Of a stretch of 64,000 nt of DNA, positions 24,200-33,760 are shown one piece after another. A model generated the notes under the pieces. It saw only the letters and a program-made list of their open reading frames with translations. It searched no databases and was not told where the DNA came from. The stretch spans positions 18,898,227-18,962,226 of the forward strand of contig OX419762.1 in assembly GCA_948567375.1 (NCBI GenBank), in the 5' to 3' direction. The first letter of the stretch is position 1, and each line of letters starts with the position of its first letter. The translations under genes and the position numbers were made by a program. The DNA is from Lunularia cruciata (lineage: Eukaryota > Streptophyta > Marchantiopsida > Lunulariales > Lunulariaceae).

Positions 24200-25701
24200 A
24201 ATGACAACATAATGTAAAGGTGCCACTACAAACCTCAAACACCTTCCTAATACTCCTTCCCAATCTTGAATATAACAAGATGTGAGGTGTGAAATGCATA
24301 ATTCTTTCTACCATCTGTTATCATCAATCTACTTTCAATTATTGGTTTGATAAGAATATTTAATTCCTTTGCTAATTGCATGGACATACAATTCTTTGAA
24401 CTTCTAGAATATAACCAAAATTCTACAATTACCATCAGATATCATACCTTGCAAATGAAACAAACTTACATAAATCATCCCATTGTAACTAATCAAGTTC
24501 TTAGTAGGTGGTTCAAATTCTCCTATTGGGATGCTTCATTTCCTTGATAATCATGCTCCACAAACTCCTTGTGGGTGATTTTTTGAAGTTGTCTATTCTT
24601 GAGTGGACATTCAGCAATACAATACCCAATTTGGCAATAATAAAAGCAACCATCATTTTTTCACAATAGTTTGCTATCTATAGATCCAAGTGGTCTCCGT
24701 TGGATGGCATCAATCTTCATTGGTGTTGGCTCTTCCACTTGTATGTAGTGTTTGGGCAGGTTCCATGAAGGTTGAGGTCAAGACCAAGTTGTTGCAACCA
24801 ATGAATCAAAGTGCTTAACCCACTATATGGCTTCCTTAAGTATTTGGGCTCCTAAATGGTCACTTCCAATTTGTTGTGTGACTTTAAACTCCTCACAAAT
24901 TGATCAAGAGCTTCACCTTCTAATATAACTAGAATTTGCATTATGATGTTCTGGAATTGAGTGATGTAGCTTCTTTAAAAACTAATCAGCTTTAATTCTG
25001 CTAATCTTACTTGTGTAGCTTGTGTGGTATATATAGCTCAAATTACCCAATAATTTTACAATGCTCTTGTATTCTTCCCATGTCAAGATATCAAGATTCC
25101 CACCAAACTGCCAAACTGCCATTTAGCTTGTTCCACTTGGAACTATCACGTAGTTTTGCCACTCTATCCAATCGGCTTCAAGCCAAGAGAATCTATCTCC
25201 ATTCATCTTGAAGATTTTTAGCTTCAAAATAACATTCATAATCAAATATAAAATTCTTAATTATACTTTTGGGAGATTCTTGCCTTCAAATAACTTGGGC
25301 TTTGGAAATCAAGTTTGCTCTTCTCCTTCTCAAAATGGTCCTCTCTCTACATGCTTTTATCATTGACAGTCTTGTCCTTCCAATAATCAAGTTAGGTGCT
25401 TGATTTCTTGTTATATAGCAATGATAATTTTAGCATTGCTGCCATGGCTATTATTATATCAAATTACCTAAAATTATCTAAGTTAACACATAGATACAAC
25501 ACATCCACCATTCTCCATAAGTTACAAATAGAAGTACCAAGTGTCCATCAGACAAGGTAATCATATTCAAAGAAATTTACCCAAAGTGTGAGATGATGAA
25601 CTTTGTGAAATGACACTTGGGTAGTATATGAACACAAAAATTTCAATGGTTTAGCGGAAATGGATTTGGTGGTCCATAAATTCCATTCATCCCATTCTTG
25701 C
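24200..25701 (-). pseudogene. gypsy A gag and protease
   Basis: From high to low coordinates: gag with little recognisable sequence, then a zinc knuckle near 24600-24660 reading 'CFYYCQIGYCIAECP', where the knuckle His is Tyr. A protease remnant at about 24435-24247 has 'SRSSKNCMSMQLAKELN' in place of a DSGAT-type site. Both changes imply loss of function. Confidence 0.65.
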
Positions 25702-25718
25702 CTAATACCCTAATACCA
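25702..25718 (-). promoter_or_regulatory. gypsy A primer-binding site (initiator tRNA-Met type)
   Basis: Immediately inside the 5' LTR the minus strand reads 'tggtattagggtattag', close to the TGGTATCAGAGC complement of the initiator tRNA-Met 3' end that many plant LTR elements use. Confidence 0.6.
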
Positions 25719-26213
25719 ATATAAAAGACCAAGGAGAAAATAACAAAATAAAATATCAAGGTGAAAGATCACATTAGCACTCTTGAATGAGTGAAACTAT
25801 GAATATCTAGCATGAGCTTTGGCTCTGGTATTTAAAGAGAACATACAAGACTCTTGAGAAGTTTCCCAAGAAGCTTCCTAAAAGTCACTTTCTTAGAGTG
25901 CAAGCTAAGTTAATTGAAAAGCTTCCTTCTAGAAGCCAACTAATTGGCATGCAAGTTAAGCTAGTCAAGAAGCTTCCCAAGAAGCTTCCTTCTAAAAACC
26001 ACCTACTTGGCACGCAAGCTAAGCCAATTGGAAATCTTCCCAAGAAGCTTTGTCCTAGATGTCACCACTTGGCATGCATATTACTCAATACTTGGAAGGT
26101 ACTAAATAGCTTCCTAGATATTTCTGGAATATTCTTATAATTCTTGACTAGTTTGGCCTATTTTCTAGTTTGTTAGTCTTGATTAACTAGTCTGTAAACT
26201 CCATATTGTTACA
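25719..26213 (-). repeat. gypsy A 5' LTR
   Basis: Partner of 20627-21044. In minus sense it starts 'tgtaacaatatgga'. It contains extra tandem 'aagaagcttcc' units near 25860-26060 not found in the other LTR. Confidence 0.85.
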
Positions 26214-26218
26214 TTGTG

Positions 26219-27149
26219 ATTCCTAATTCTCAAGCAAGGGTGGTTGATGGTGGAGCCAATTTGGTTGAGGAGCATGGGATGTATTTGGCTAGTGGCTTGT
26301 GGTAGGCAACAATTGCTAGGTTGGAAGAGTAACCAACTAGACCTACATTTGAGCGAGCTTAATTTACACATAGAGTTGTCCTATTGGATAACTAGCATGA
26401 GATTTTTAATTTGGTGGGACCTTTAAGGAAGATCAATATACCATGGAGGATCTTATTAGACTTTGGTGCATAACTCCTTATGTTGAAGAAGGTTCTAGTT
26501 GTTAGTCTTGAGCCATGGAAGACCAATGTGAGGAAGTGTCTATTTTAAATCCAAATATCTCTAGGAGTAGTTCTACATAGTATATCATATGTGGAGTGCT
26601 CATTGTACAAATTCAGCCCAATCGTCCAATTGAGAGTATTGTGGTGAGAGCTTAGGCCATCAAAATAGAATCATATTGATATGCTAGTTGCTATACCCCA
26701 TGTGTTTCAACATTGACTATTGAGAAGAGTTAGCTTCTTAGAGGCCAAGTTGACAGTCAAGTGAGTAATATTTATGTCACCTACTGGTGTGTTTTAGTGG
26801 TGGCAATCTTAGCTCATTATAGTAAAGAACCATGGCATCAATCTTAACATTCATTGGTTTTGTTACTTGGCATGGTGAGTTATTGGAGGGGATGCCCATA
26901 CAGAACATACCTCATTACTAGAGGAAATCACTTGGATTTGGAGTACAAGTGGAATTGTTTCATCCACCTTTGATGTTCCATTGTGAAGTTGTGATGAGGC
27001 ATTATAGCAACATGTAGATCAATAGGTACAATATGCTTGGAGTGGAGCCTTTGTTCCACCTATGGACCGATTTGAGGATGAGTCTCTAGAGTTTATTACC
27101 TTGTCACCTTTAGATACCACATTTATTGCTTGGTAGTATCTAGTAAGGG
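26219..27149 (+). pseudogene. gypsy B protease region
   Basis: The plus-strand translation shows 'LLDFGA' followed by 'LLMLKKVLVVSLEPW' at about 26452-26520, where an LLDSGA active site is expected (Ser to Phe). A later block around 26670-26730 resembles the end of the retropepsin domain. No continuous frame survives. Confidence 0.55.
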
Positions 27150-28130
27150 AGTATGCCTATTGGAGTTGTTTGGCGGGACAACATTGGACTAGCTATGGTA
27201 CCCTAGGCAAGTATATGGGCTCAAAAGTACTTGTATGTGGAGAGAGATGAGATTGCTAGATGATTCTCTCTGTCATGCGGTGCATTTTACATATTGATAT
27301 CTTGAGTTATTATTGATATCACAATCAAGGGTTACCAAATAGACATTTCCTTGTTGAGGGTGTAAGATTTGGGTAAACATGGTCCAATGCATTTGGTGAT
27401 TTCTAGATGGCAACACCTAGGACTTACCTATCCGGTCAAGGTTATGGTCTATAAGATCCTTGTTCTAATGTGTTTTGGGAGATGTTAGGTGTACTACAGC
27501 ATCTCCAACTTCATCTAGTCATTTCTCTAACCTACATTTTGAAGAATGTCCCTTTGATGGATGATCCAAGTACTAAGTGTTATGGTGCTGAAATAATTAA
27601 CCTTGCACATGGGTGGTGGTGAATATACATCATATCTATTCTTGGATGAAACTTGCCATGTTGTTAGATGCAACCAAAGTTGGATCATATGCTCTTCATC
27701 TTCATCTTTGGTGAACAAACCTCTTACCTATGGAGTTTCTACATTGTGCCTATAATGGTATTCATTGACTATCGCATCTCATTGTTAATGACATCTTGGA
27801 TATTGGGCACTAGTCTCAAATAGTGGTAGTGGTTGATATGTCACCTATGGCAACGGTGAACCTTGTTGGGTAGCCTAAAGCCGCTTAGCCACTTTATCCA
27901 CACTCATGAGTTTCGTATGCTCCCATGCTTTTCAAAAAGGAGATCTTAGACTTGTTTGGGACTCACAATTATAATAGTTGGTGGAGTGCAACATTGATAA
28001 GAGAGAGTGGGTGATGGGTTTTCATATTGGTATTAATGCCATTTCAATAATGTTAGAGGTATCCAAGCATCAAGTATTAAGTTAGGCTATGGACTTGAAC
28101 TATTTGACTTGGATTTGCATTTTTTGATGT
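27150..28130 (+). pseudogene. gypsy B C5 cytosine DNA methyltransferase-like domain
   Basis: In three plus-strand frames joined by shifts the motifs of a C5-MTase appear in order. Motif I 'ELFGGT' with 'GLAMV' (27163-27200, AdoMet binding). Motif II 'YLYVERDEIAR' (27228-27260). A 'PMHLVISRW' stretch (about 27384-27410) where the catalytic Pro-Cys-Gln should follow but does not. 'FWEMLGVLQHLQ' then 'YILKNVPLMDD' (27538-27564), where motif VI Glu-Asn-Val is Lys-Asn-Val. 'LLDATKVGSYALHLHLW' (27661-27711, motif VIII-like). 'PMATVNLVG' (27843 on). 'REWVMGFHIG' (28002-28031, motif IX-like). 'AMDLNYLTW' (28086-28112). It would have methylated cytosine in DNA. With Cys and Glu gone it is dead. Its place between protease and RT suggests it was part of the polyprotein. 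Confidence 0.6.
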
Positions 28131-28182
28131 CCTTATAGGTACAATGACATGTAAATAGATTGATTTAGAGCTAGAGTAGAGA

Positions 28183-28924
28183 TGTAATACCAAGGGTTAG
28201 CCATATGATCTAGATGTGAAATTTGGTTTGGTAACATCTAGAATGATGTTATACATGATGGTCAAAATAGATCAGATAGAAGTATCACCAAAAGAGTACT
28301 TCTACTAATAGGGCAGAAACCGAAATAGACTTGAGAACCTTAGAACCAATAGCTAGACATATGATTTAAAGGTGAGAATTGGTTTGGTAACATCTGGAAG
28401 GATGTTACACATGATGGACTAAACAGATCAGAAAGAGGTATCACCAAAAGGGGACTTCTACTAATAGAGTAGGAACCGAAATATGCCTGAAATCTTTGAA
28501 GGCAATTTCGGAGGCCTAAACGGATGAATTAGGCCTCGAAAATGTGCAGATTCCCCCCCCCCCAACGGAGGAGAGGCTGGCCTTCCCTCCCCCCTGGTTT
28601 GTCTCGTCGAGAGCTTTCCAACGGTACCTTACTCATGTGATTCTGAGATTCCTACAGGAAGATTCCCTAAAAGATTCCCTCTGGTCAAAGCTCGTTTGAC
28701 CAACCAGATAGGACCTAGACCAGACAGGTCACCCATCCAAGTCAGTAATCCAAGGGTGGAGCTTGCTGACATGTCACCTATCTATGTCCCTAATCCTATA
28801 GTGGAGCTTCCTTGGAGGAGATCCTCTTTGTCTATATAATAAAGAGAAGGTGCTCCCTTGGGGCATCGAATGTTTGAGTGTGCAATTTGTGTTTTCTCTC
28901 TTCTCTTGTCCTCGGAGTATTACA
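28183..28924 (+). repeat. solo LTR, family Z, young copy with perfect target duplication
   Basis: 742-bp LTR, 'tgtaatacc' to 'gtattaca', flanked by 'agaga' on both sides (28178-28182 and 28925-28929). It inserted between the methyltransferase and RT parts of gypsy B. Many CpGs are intact, unlike the two other copies, so it is the youngest. An internal duplication of about 150 bp (28197-28345 and 28350-28499) explains the extra length. A run of eleven C lies at 28553-28563. The 3' part has a TATA-like 'tctatataataaa' at about 28831, a plausible element promoter. Confidence 0.9.
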
Positions 28925-28929
28925 AGAGA

Positions 28930-30060
28930 CCTTTTTGAAGCTAATTTGGTGGAAATTTCACATGGAGAGTATGCTTTAGCTGTAGTGTAGTTAGCCAAGA
29001 AGGATATACATGGCAATTGCACAAATAGGTGGATGTGTGAAGATTATCATCAAATCAACCAATAGACTAAAGTTGATCAGTATATTATGCCTATATTAGA
29101 GGAGATCTTTGATGCAATTAGGCATGCAAAATTCTTTAGTACTTTGAATCTTTGTGAAGGATATAATCAATTGCCAATAAATGAAGAGGATAAGTCCAAG
29201 ATAGCATTTTTGTCTATTGATCCTCACAATAAGTATGTATTATATCAACGGCAATTCTTACTATTCTTGTTGAGTTTAAGAAGGTCATGGACATGATCCT
29301 AACGGGATTAGACTTTACTTGGTGCTATATTGATAACATTTTGGATTATAGCACTACTATGGAGGAGCATGAGAGATATTTGTTAGAGGTGTGTGAGAGA
29401 TTGAGATTCATGGACTCAAATCATATCTTGAGAAGTGCAAATTCTTCCACAAGCATGTTGACTATTTGGTGACACTATCTACCTTGGTGGACTTGGTGTT
29501 CAACAAACCAAGTGTTAGGCTATTGCACATATTCCTTGGCTTATAGATGTGAGCAGAGTAAAAGCATTCCTCGGTTTGGTGAACTTCTTTTGCCAATATG
29601 TTAAAGTATTTAGTGCCATTTCCAAGGCCTTGACAAAGATGACCAAGCTTACACATGAGTGGTGTTGAGAATATGAGCAAGAGAGAGCTTTTATAAAGCT
29701 TATGGAGAGGTTTACATCTACCTCCATTCTTAGGAGACCAATCAAAGGATAATCATTCCAAGTGCACATTGATTAGAGTATGTTGGGGCTTGGATTTGTG
29801 CTCACCTAATGAGATGATGAGAGAAGGAGTTTCTGGTGGCTCAACTAATTGTTGGTGCTAGTCACTCCAACAATTAAATGGAGGTGAATTATATTCCATA
29901 TGAGAGAGTGTGTTTGGCAATCATGTGGGTAGTAGCACATTTCCAATATTTCTTATTTGGTAAGAATAACCTTCACTCTCATCACTGAAAATTGACCATT
30001 GAAGTGGTTGATGGAATTTGAAAAGCTTTCAAGAAGCTTGCATGATGTGCTTTGATTTTA
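28930..30060 (+). pseudogene. gypsy B reverse transcriptase and RNase H
   Basis: RT blocks: 'RWMCEDYHQIN', 'KVDQYIMPILEEIFDAI', 'KFFSTLNLCEGYNQLPI', 'KIAFLSIDPH'. The active site at 29326-29337 reads YIDN rather than YIDD, a G-to-A change of a catalytic Asp. Connection block 'VKAFLGLVNFFCQYV' at about 29550-29600. RNase H traces near 29760 ('FQVHID') and 'PLKWLMEFEKLS' at about 30000-30035. Stops and shifts break the frame. Confidence 0.8.
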
Positions 30061-30519
30061 TAAGATTATGATTACATGATTATTTACAGACTCCAAGTGG
30101 TGACCCCTAATGCAGATGGATTGAATAAAAACACATGTACTAACTAATAAGATCAAATTAGAGCATATTGGGATTGTAAGATAGATAAGTACATAGTGCC
30201 ATGTTGGCATGGATCTACCTTTCTATGTATATTTTTTGATGCTCTAATGATATCTCTCTCAGTATAAACAAAGGAGTTATTGCGGTTTTAGATCCATAGG
30301 GTAGAGATCTTGGTATAGTGCAACAAGATCTTCAGATGATGTCTTCATGATGGACTATCTTTGCTCGTGTATTATGGGTGGCAAAGTTTGTGCCAAGGAA
30401 AGAGACCATGTCCTTCAATAAGCCAGGAGGTTTAGATTGGAAGGTTTCTTCTTTGTATATGGGAGGATGGTAGAGTGGAAGTAGTACTCCTTCTATCTCA
30501 AAGACCACAAATGGTACAA
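30061..30519 (+). pseudogene. gypsy B RNase H to integrase linker
   Basis: Decayed coding sequence joining RNase H and integrase. Short stretches such as 'PNADGL'-like sequence near 30105 are visible and nothing more specific. Confidence 0.45.
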
Positions 30520-30990
30520 CATGCTCATGAGGAGTTGAGACACTTTGGATTAAAGTAGACATATAACTTACTTCAAAGTCATTATTGGTGGCATGGTGTG
30601 CAAATCCATGTACAACAATTTGTTGCTAGATGTATAATTTTTGATTGAGTTAGAGTATCATTTAATGCCACAATTACACCCATACCTATCATGAGTTGGG
30701 TTGCCACTAGAGTTTGGACTTTGTTGGACCGTCATCATTGTGAGACATCATTGGTATATTTTGGTTATGGTGGAGCACTTCTCCAAGTAGATTGAGTTGG
30801 TGGCAATTCCTAACAAGTCTAATGAAGAGACAACTTACTCATTTTTGGATCTTAGTCATTTTGGTGCACTAGTTGAGGTCTTCACTGATCAAGGTATAGA
30901 GTTCTTGGGAAAGTTTAAGTCTTCTATGACAAAGCTTTGATTGATCATTATACTTCTCTTTAGATCACCTTGAGGTAGATGGTTAAGTAG
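30520..30990 (+). pseudogene. gypsy B integrase, zinc-binding domain and core
   Basis: Zinc-binding HHCC remnant at 30520-30650: 'HEELRHFGLK', 'YNLLQSHYWWHGVQ', 'QQFVARC'. Core at about 30755-30990: 'VMVEHFSK', 'IELVAIPNKSNEETTYSFL', 'HFGALVEVFTDQGIEFLGKF' (containing the second catalytic Asp), then 'KALIDHYTSL'. The core breaks off near 30985, at an inverted segment. Confidence 0.75.
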
Positions 30991-31152
30991 ATAGTATGGA
31001 TATGATGGAATATTATATTCATATTGAATATAATTGAAATTAATGGATTGATGGTCTATAGTTTCCTTCTCAAATAGTAGGATAGCGGAAGGTATCCCTA
31101 TGTTGAGCAATTTCTAACTCCTCAAAGACTATTGACATCATCTTCAAAAGAT
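30985..31152 (-). pseudogene. inverted gypsy integrase C-terminal fragment
   Basis: Here the coding sense switches strand. On the minus strand one reads 'EELEIAQHRDTFRYPTI' (31150-31100), then a 'YRPSI'-like residue block, which resembles the region after the integrase core in this gypsy group. Plus-strand sense resumes after the adjacent TA repeat with the PHD finger. A small inversion, or a fragment of a second oppositely oriented copy, would explain it. Confidence 0.45.
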
Positions 31153-31163
31153 CTCTCTGTCTC

Positions 31164-31167
<4 letters not shown>

Positions 31168-31249
<82 letters not shown>
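31168..31249 (+). repeat. (TA)41 microsatellite
   Basis: 82 bp of pure TA dinucleotide, preceded by a short 'tctctctgtctctctg' tract. Perfect purity suggests high mutability. Confidence 0.98.
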
Positions 31250-31253
<4 letters not shown>

Positions 31254-31295
31254 GCAAACTACACAAATAGGCCGCACTATCTTGAGAGTGCACAA

Positions 31296-31517
31296 GGTTT
31301 GTTTGAAAGGATCATGTCCATAATTGTGCACCATGCCGCTTCTCAAAAATTGATAGCACTATGGGCCTAAGCTTTGCAATTGTACGTGTAGGCTTGTGGT
31401 GTGTGTTATGTGGCTCTTTTGGTGAAATTGGTGTGTGATAGTTGTTTGAGAGGATGGCATATGGCATGTTTGACTCCTCCTTTCATGGTGGTTCCTCAAG
31501 GATAGTGGCTATGTCCT
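31296..31517 (+). pseudogene. gypsy B C-terminal region with PHD finger
   Basis: One frame, with two internal stops and a terminal one, reads 'GLFERIMSIIVHHAA', 'SQKLIALWA', then the PHD signature from 31395: 'CGVC', 'LVCDSCLRGWHMACLTPPF', 'VPQG', stop, 'WLCP'. The C-X2-C, C-X2-C, W-H-X2-C and C-terminal W-X-C spacing is that of PHD fingers, which read histone tails. It lies after the integrase and before the polypurine tract, so it belongs to the element rather than to a host gene. Only one further Cys of the last pair is visible. Confidence 0.7.
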
Positions 31518-31680
31518 TGATATAATTGACCTATAGCTAGATCACTCTTTATGTGATATGGATTGCAAACAAACAACTAATCCAACCTCTTAATCTTTGC
31601 CCACCAAAGAGGTATATCACACACTTGGATTAGATGGCTATCTAGAGTTAGAGGAACCTAATTACTAAATAGGGGGCAAT
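31518..31680 (+). other. gypsy B 3' untranslated region with polypurine tract
   Basis: Non-coding end of the element. 'aaatagggggcaa' at about 31664-31677 is a likely polypurine tract directly before LTR-like sequence. Confidence 0.5.
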
Positions 31681-32220
31681 TGTTGCACTTTAGAGTTCAT
31701 GGATGAATTTTGTATGAGTTGTGTTTCTATAGTCTATGTGATGTGTAGCAATGTATATACGTATGATAATTGTTACAACATTTGCAATTCCATAGTTAGT
31801 GTGCTTGGATGTTGGTATGTTAGTCTTGGTTTTCATAATTATCCCAATAGTTGCTTAGAGAATACTTAGTGACATGAAGATTTTATATTAGAGCTATTAA
31901 TCAAACCATTGGATCTATTGTTAGTTACACCATTTGCATCATCAAATAGGCCGTTAGCGGCATTGTTAGGGTTGGAGTGCTAGCTTAAGTCTTTAGGGGT
32001 ATACCTCATAGTGCAGCTCCAAAGAGCTCATTGTTCTGATGTTGAGCCTTCAACCTGGTTATGGTGGATAAATACTGGCAAGAGTCACTTGGAGTCTCTT
32101 AGCTAGAGTGGGTGTAGAAGTTTAGAGTTCATGTATGACTTTTGTGTGAGTTTTGTTTCTAAATTGTATGATGTTGTCAATAATGTATGTTGTGTAGCTA
32201 TGCATACATACATGACAACA
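31681..32220 (+). repeat. gypsy B 3' LTR with an extra LTR-end fragment
   Basis: 31771-32220 is a full LTR in gypsy B sense ('tgttacaac' to 'gacaaca'), homologous in reverse to 16809-17353 and 35047-35582. Directly before it, 31681-31770 repeats only the LTR's last ~90 bp ('tttagagttcatg' to 'gtatgata'). This looks like the residue of a second, mostly deleted LTR. The copia sequence resumes at 32221. Confidence 0.7.
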
Positions 32221-33660
32221 AAAATTTAAATTCAAATTAAAGTCCTATTCATTTCTAAGATGCAATGCAATCACCTAAGTAGGTAAAGGCCATAGATGAG
32301 GAATTCAAGTCAATGAAGTAGAACAAGACTTTGAATCAAACAACATTGCATAAAGGGAAAAAGTATTCAAATGTCAATGGGTTTATAGAACCAAGGTTGA
32401 TGGTAAGGGTAACATCTCAAGGCACAAGGCTAGACTTGTAACCAAGGGATATTCACATCTTGGAGGAATAGACTATGAAGAGACCTTTGCTCCAATAGTT
32501 AAGTTTGATTATATTAGATATGTTCTTTCACTAATTGCAATGGAAGACATGGAGATAACTTAACTTGATATCAAGATAGTTTTACTTAATGGAGTGTTGC
32601 ATAAGTAAATTTACATGGAGCAGCCACAAAGATATGTAGAAGTTGGAAAGGAGAAGAATGTTTATATATTGTTGAAGAATCTTTATGGTTTGAAGCAAGC
32701 CTCAAGGAATTGGAATGGAAAATTTGATGACTTCTTAGTGAGGTATGGATTGCAAGCATTATTTTTTGATCCTTGTGAGTATTGCGGATATGGAGTAATC
32801 CTTACTATCTTTGTAGATAATGGGCTGATTTGTGGGAAAGATAAATCCCATATTGCTACCATGTTAGATCACCTTGGTAGAGATTCTCAAGTTATACATG
32901 GAGAAGTAGAGTGCTATGTAGGACTTTAGATTTTCATGATAGAGAAGATCTCATAATTAGATTGACTCAAGAAAGATATGTAGAGTCAATTATTAAATCT
33001 CTTACAATCTTGGAGATGCATCTCCAATTTCTATTCCTACATATCCAAATGTGAGACTACAAGTAGAAGATGCATAATCAATTAGAGCATCCTACCATAA
33101 AGTAATAGGATGTTTAATGCATGTCATTATAGTTACAAGACCTTAGATAACTTATGTTGTTAGTTAGCATAGTAGCAAAGTTTGGTTCTAATCTTTCATC
33201 TAAACACTAGGAAGTAGTGAAGAGAATTTTCAAGTACCTCAAAGGTACTTTGGATTGTGGATTATAATTTTGGTAATGCTACATTAGGTTGATATTATGA
33301 TGTTGAGTTTATGTCCGACTTAGAGAATAGAAAGTCATGTAGTGGTTTCATATTCATGATGAATGGTGGACTACTAGTTTGGAGCAACTAGTGATAACAA
33401 CTATCAATTATACTATAGAGCAAAGTACATAGTAGCATGTTCAATTGCCAAAGAAGCAATATGGCTCTGCAAGTCATGCAAGGAACTACAATTTGAACAA
33501 AATGGTCCAAATTGGATGTATAGGGACAATCAAATTGCTATCAAGCTAGTATATAATACAAAGTTCCACAAGAAACCAAGCACATAGAGATCCAATATCA
33601 CTTTGTGAGAGAGCAATAAGAGAAACAAGAAATATGTTTCAATTATATCAACACCAACAA
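32221..33660 (+). pseudogene. copia reverse transcriptase and RNase H
   Basis: After the pre-RT block come 'QWVYRTKVDGKGNISRHKA', 'RLVTKGYSHLGGIDYEETF', 'APIVKFDYIR', 'YGLKQASRNWN' and the active site 'FVDNGLI' near 32810-32832, where YVDD is usual (Asp to Asn, G to A). RNase H blocks: 'ENRKSCSGFIFMMNGGLLVW' (33320-33385), 'DNQIAIKL' and 'EIQYHFVREQ' (33520-33620). At least six stops interrupt the frame. Confidence 0.85.
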
Positions 33661-33750
33661 TTAAATTGTAGATAATTTTTATGAAAGTTTTACCATATGA
33701 TAATTTTTTGTAAATTTAGAAATTTGATTAGAGTACTACCATTTCTTCAG

Positions 33751-33760
33751 TGAGTGGGAG
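33751..33760 (+). promoter_or_regulatory. copia polypurine tract
   Basis: 'tgagtgggag' lies directly before the 3' LTR start 'tgttaaagg'. Copia elements commonly have GGGAG-type tracts here. Confidence 0.6.

Larger units (their letters stand above)
20627..26213 (-). mobile_element. gypsy A: complete-structure chromovirus (Ty3/gypsy)
   Basis: Both LTRs, a polypurine tract, a primer-binding site and all domains are present in minus-strand order gag, protease, RT, RNase H, integrase, chromodomain. The outer flanks are 'tggtg' (20622-20626) and 'ttgtg' (26214-26218), four of five bases identical, fitting a 5-bp target duplication. It inserted into gypsy B between gag and protease. Coding frames carry stops and shifts, so it is not autonomous. 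Total length is about 5.6 kb, normal for plant chromoviruses. Confidence 0.85.
15674..32220 (+). mobile_element. gypsy B: Ty3/gypsy element with methyltransferase and PHD modules
   Basis: The plus-strand order is LTR remnant (15674), leader with a 288-bp tandem duplication, gag with two zinc knuckles (18.2-19.4 kb), protease (26.4 kb), a C5-methyltransferase-like domain (27.15-28.13 kb), RT and RNase H (28.93-30.06 kb), integrase (30.5-31.0 kb), PHD finger (31.4-31.5 kb), polypurine tract and 3' LTR (to 32220). After removal of inserted elements (gypsy A at 20627-26213; LTRs at 16809-17353, 19921-20509 and 28183-28924) it is about 9 kb. It lies in copia between integrase and RT. Stops, frameshifts and lost catalytic residues show it is extinct here. 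No reliable target duplication was found at its outer ends. Confidence 0.7.

Noticed and set aside
20060-26213. Repeated 'aagaagcttcc' units as a CRISPR-like array
   Set aside because: The units are irregular short direct repeats inside the gypsy A LTRs without unique spacers of uniform length, and this is a plant genome.
31070-31346. Minus-strand open frames rich in Ile-Tyr repeats
   Set aside because: They are translations of the (TA)41 microsatellite. Only the short IAQHRDTFRYP part is meaningful, as a transposon fragment.
31395-31517. PHD finger as part of a host chromatin gene
   Set aside because: No further exons or splice sites nearby, and its position between gypsy integrase and polypurine tract fits an element-encoded domain better.
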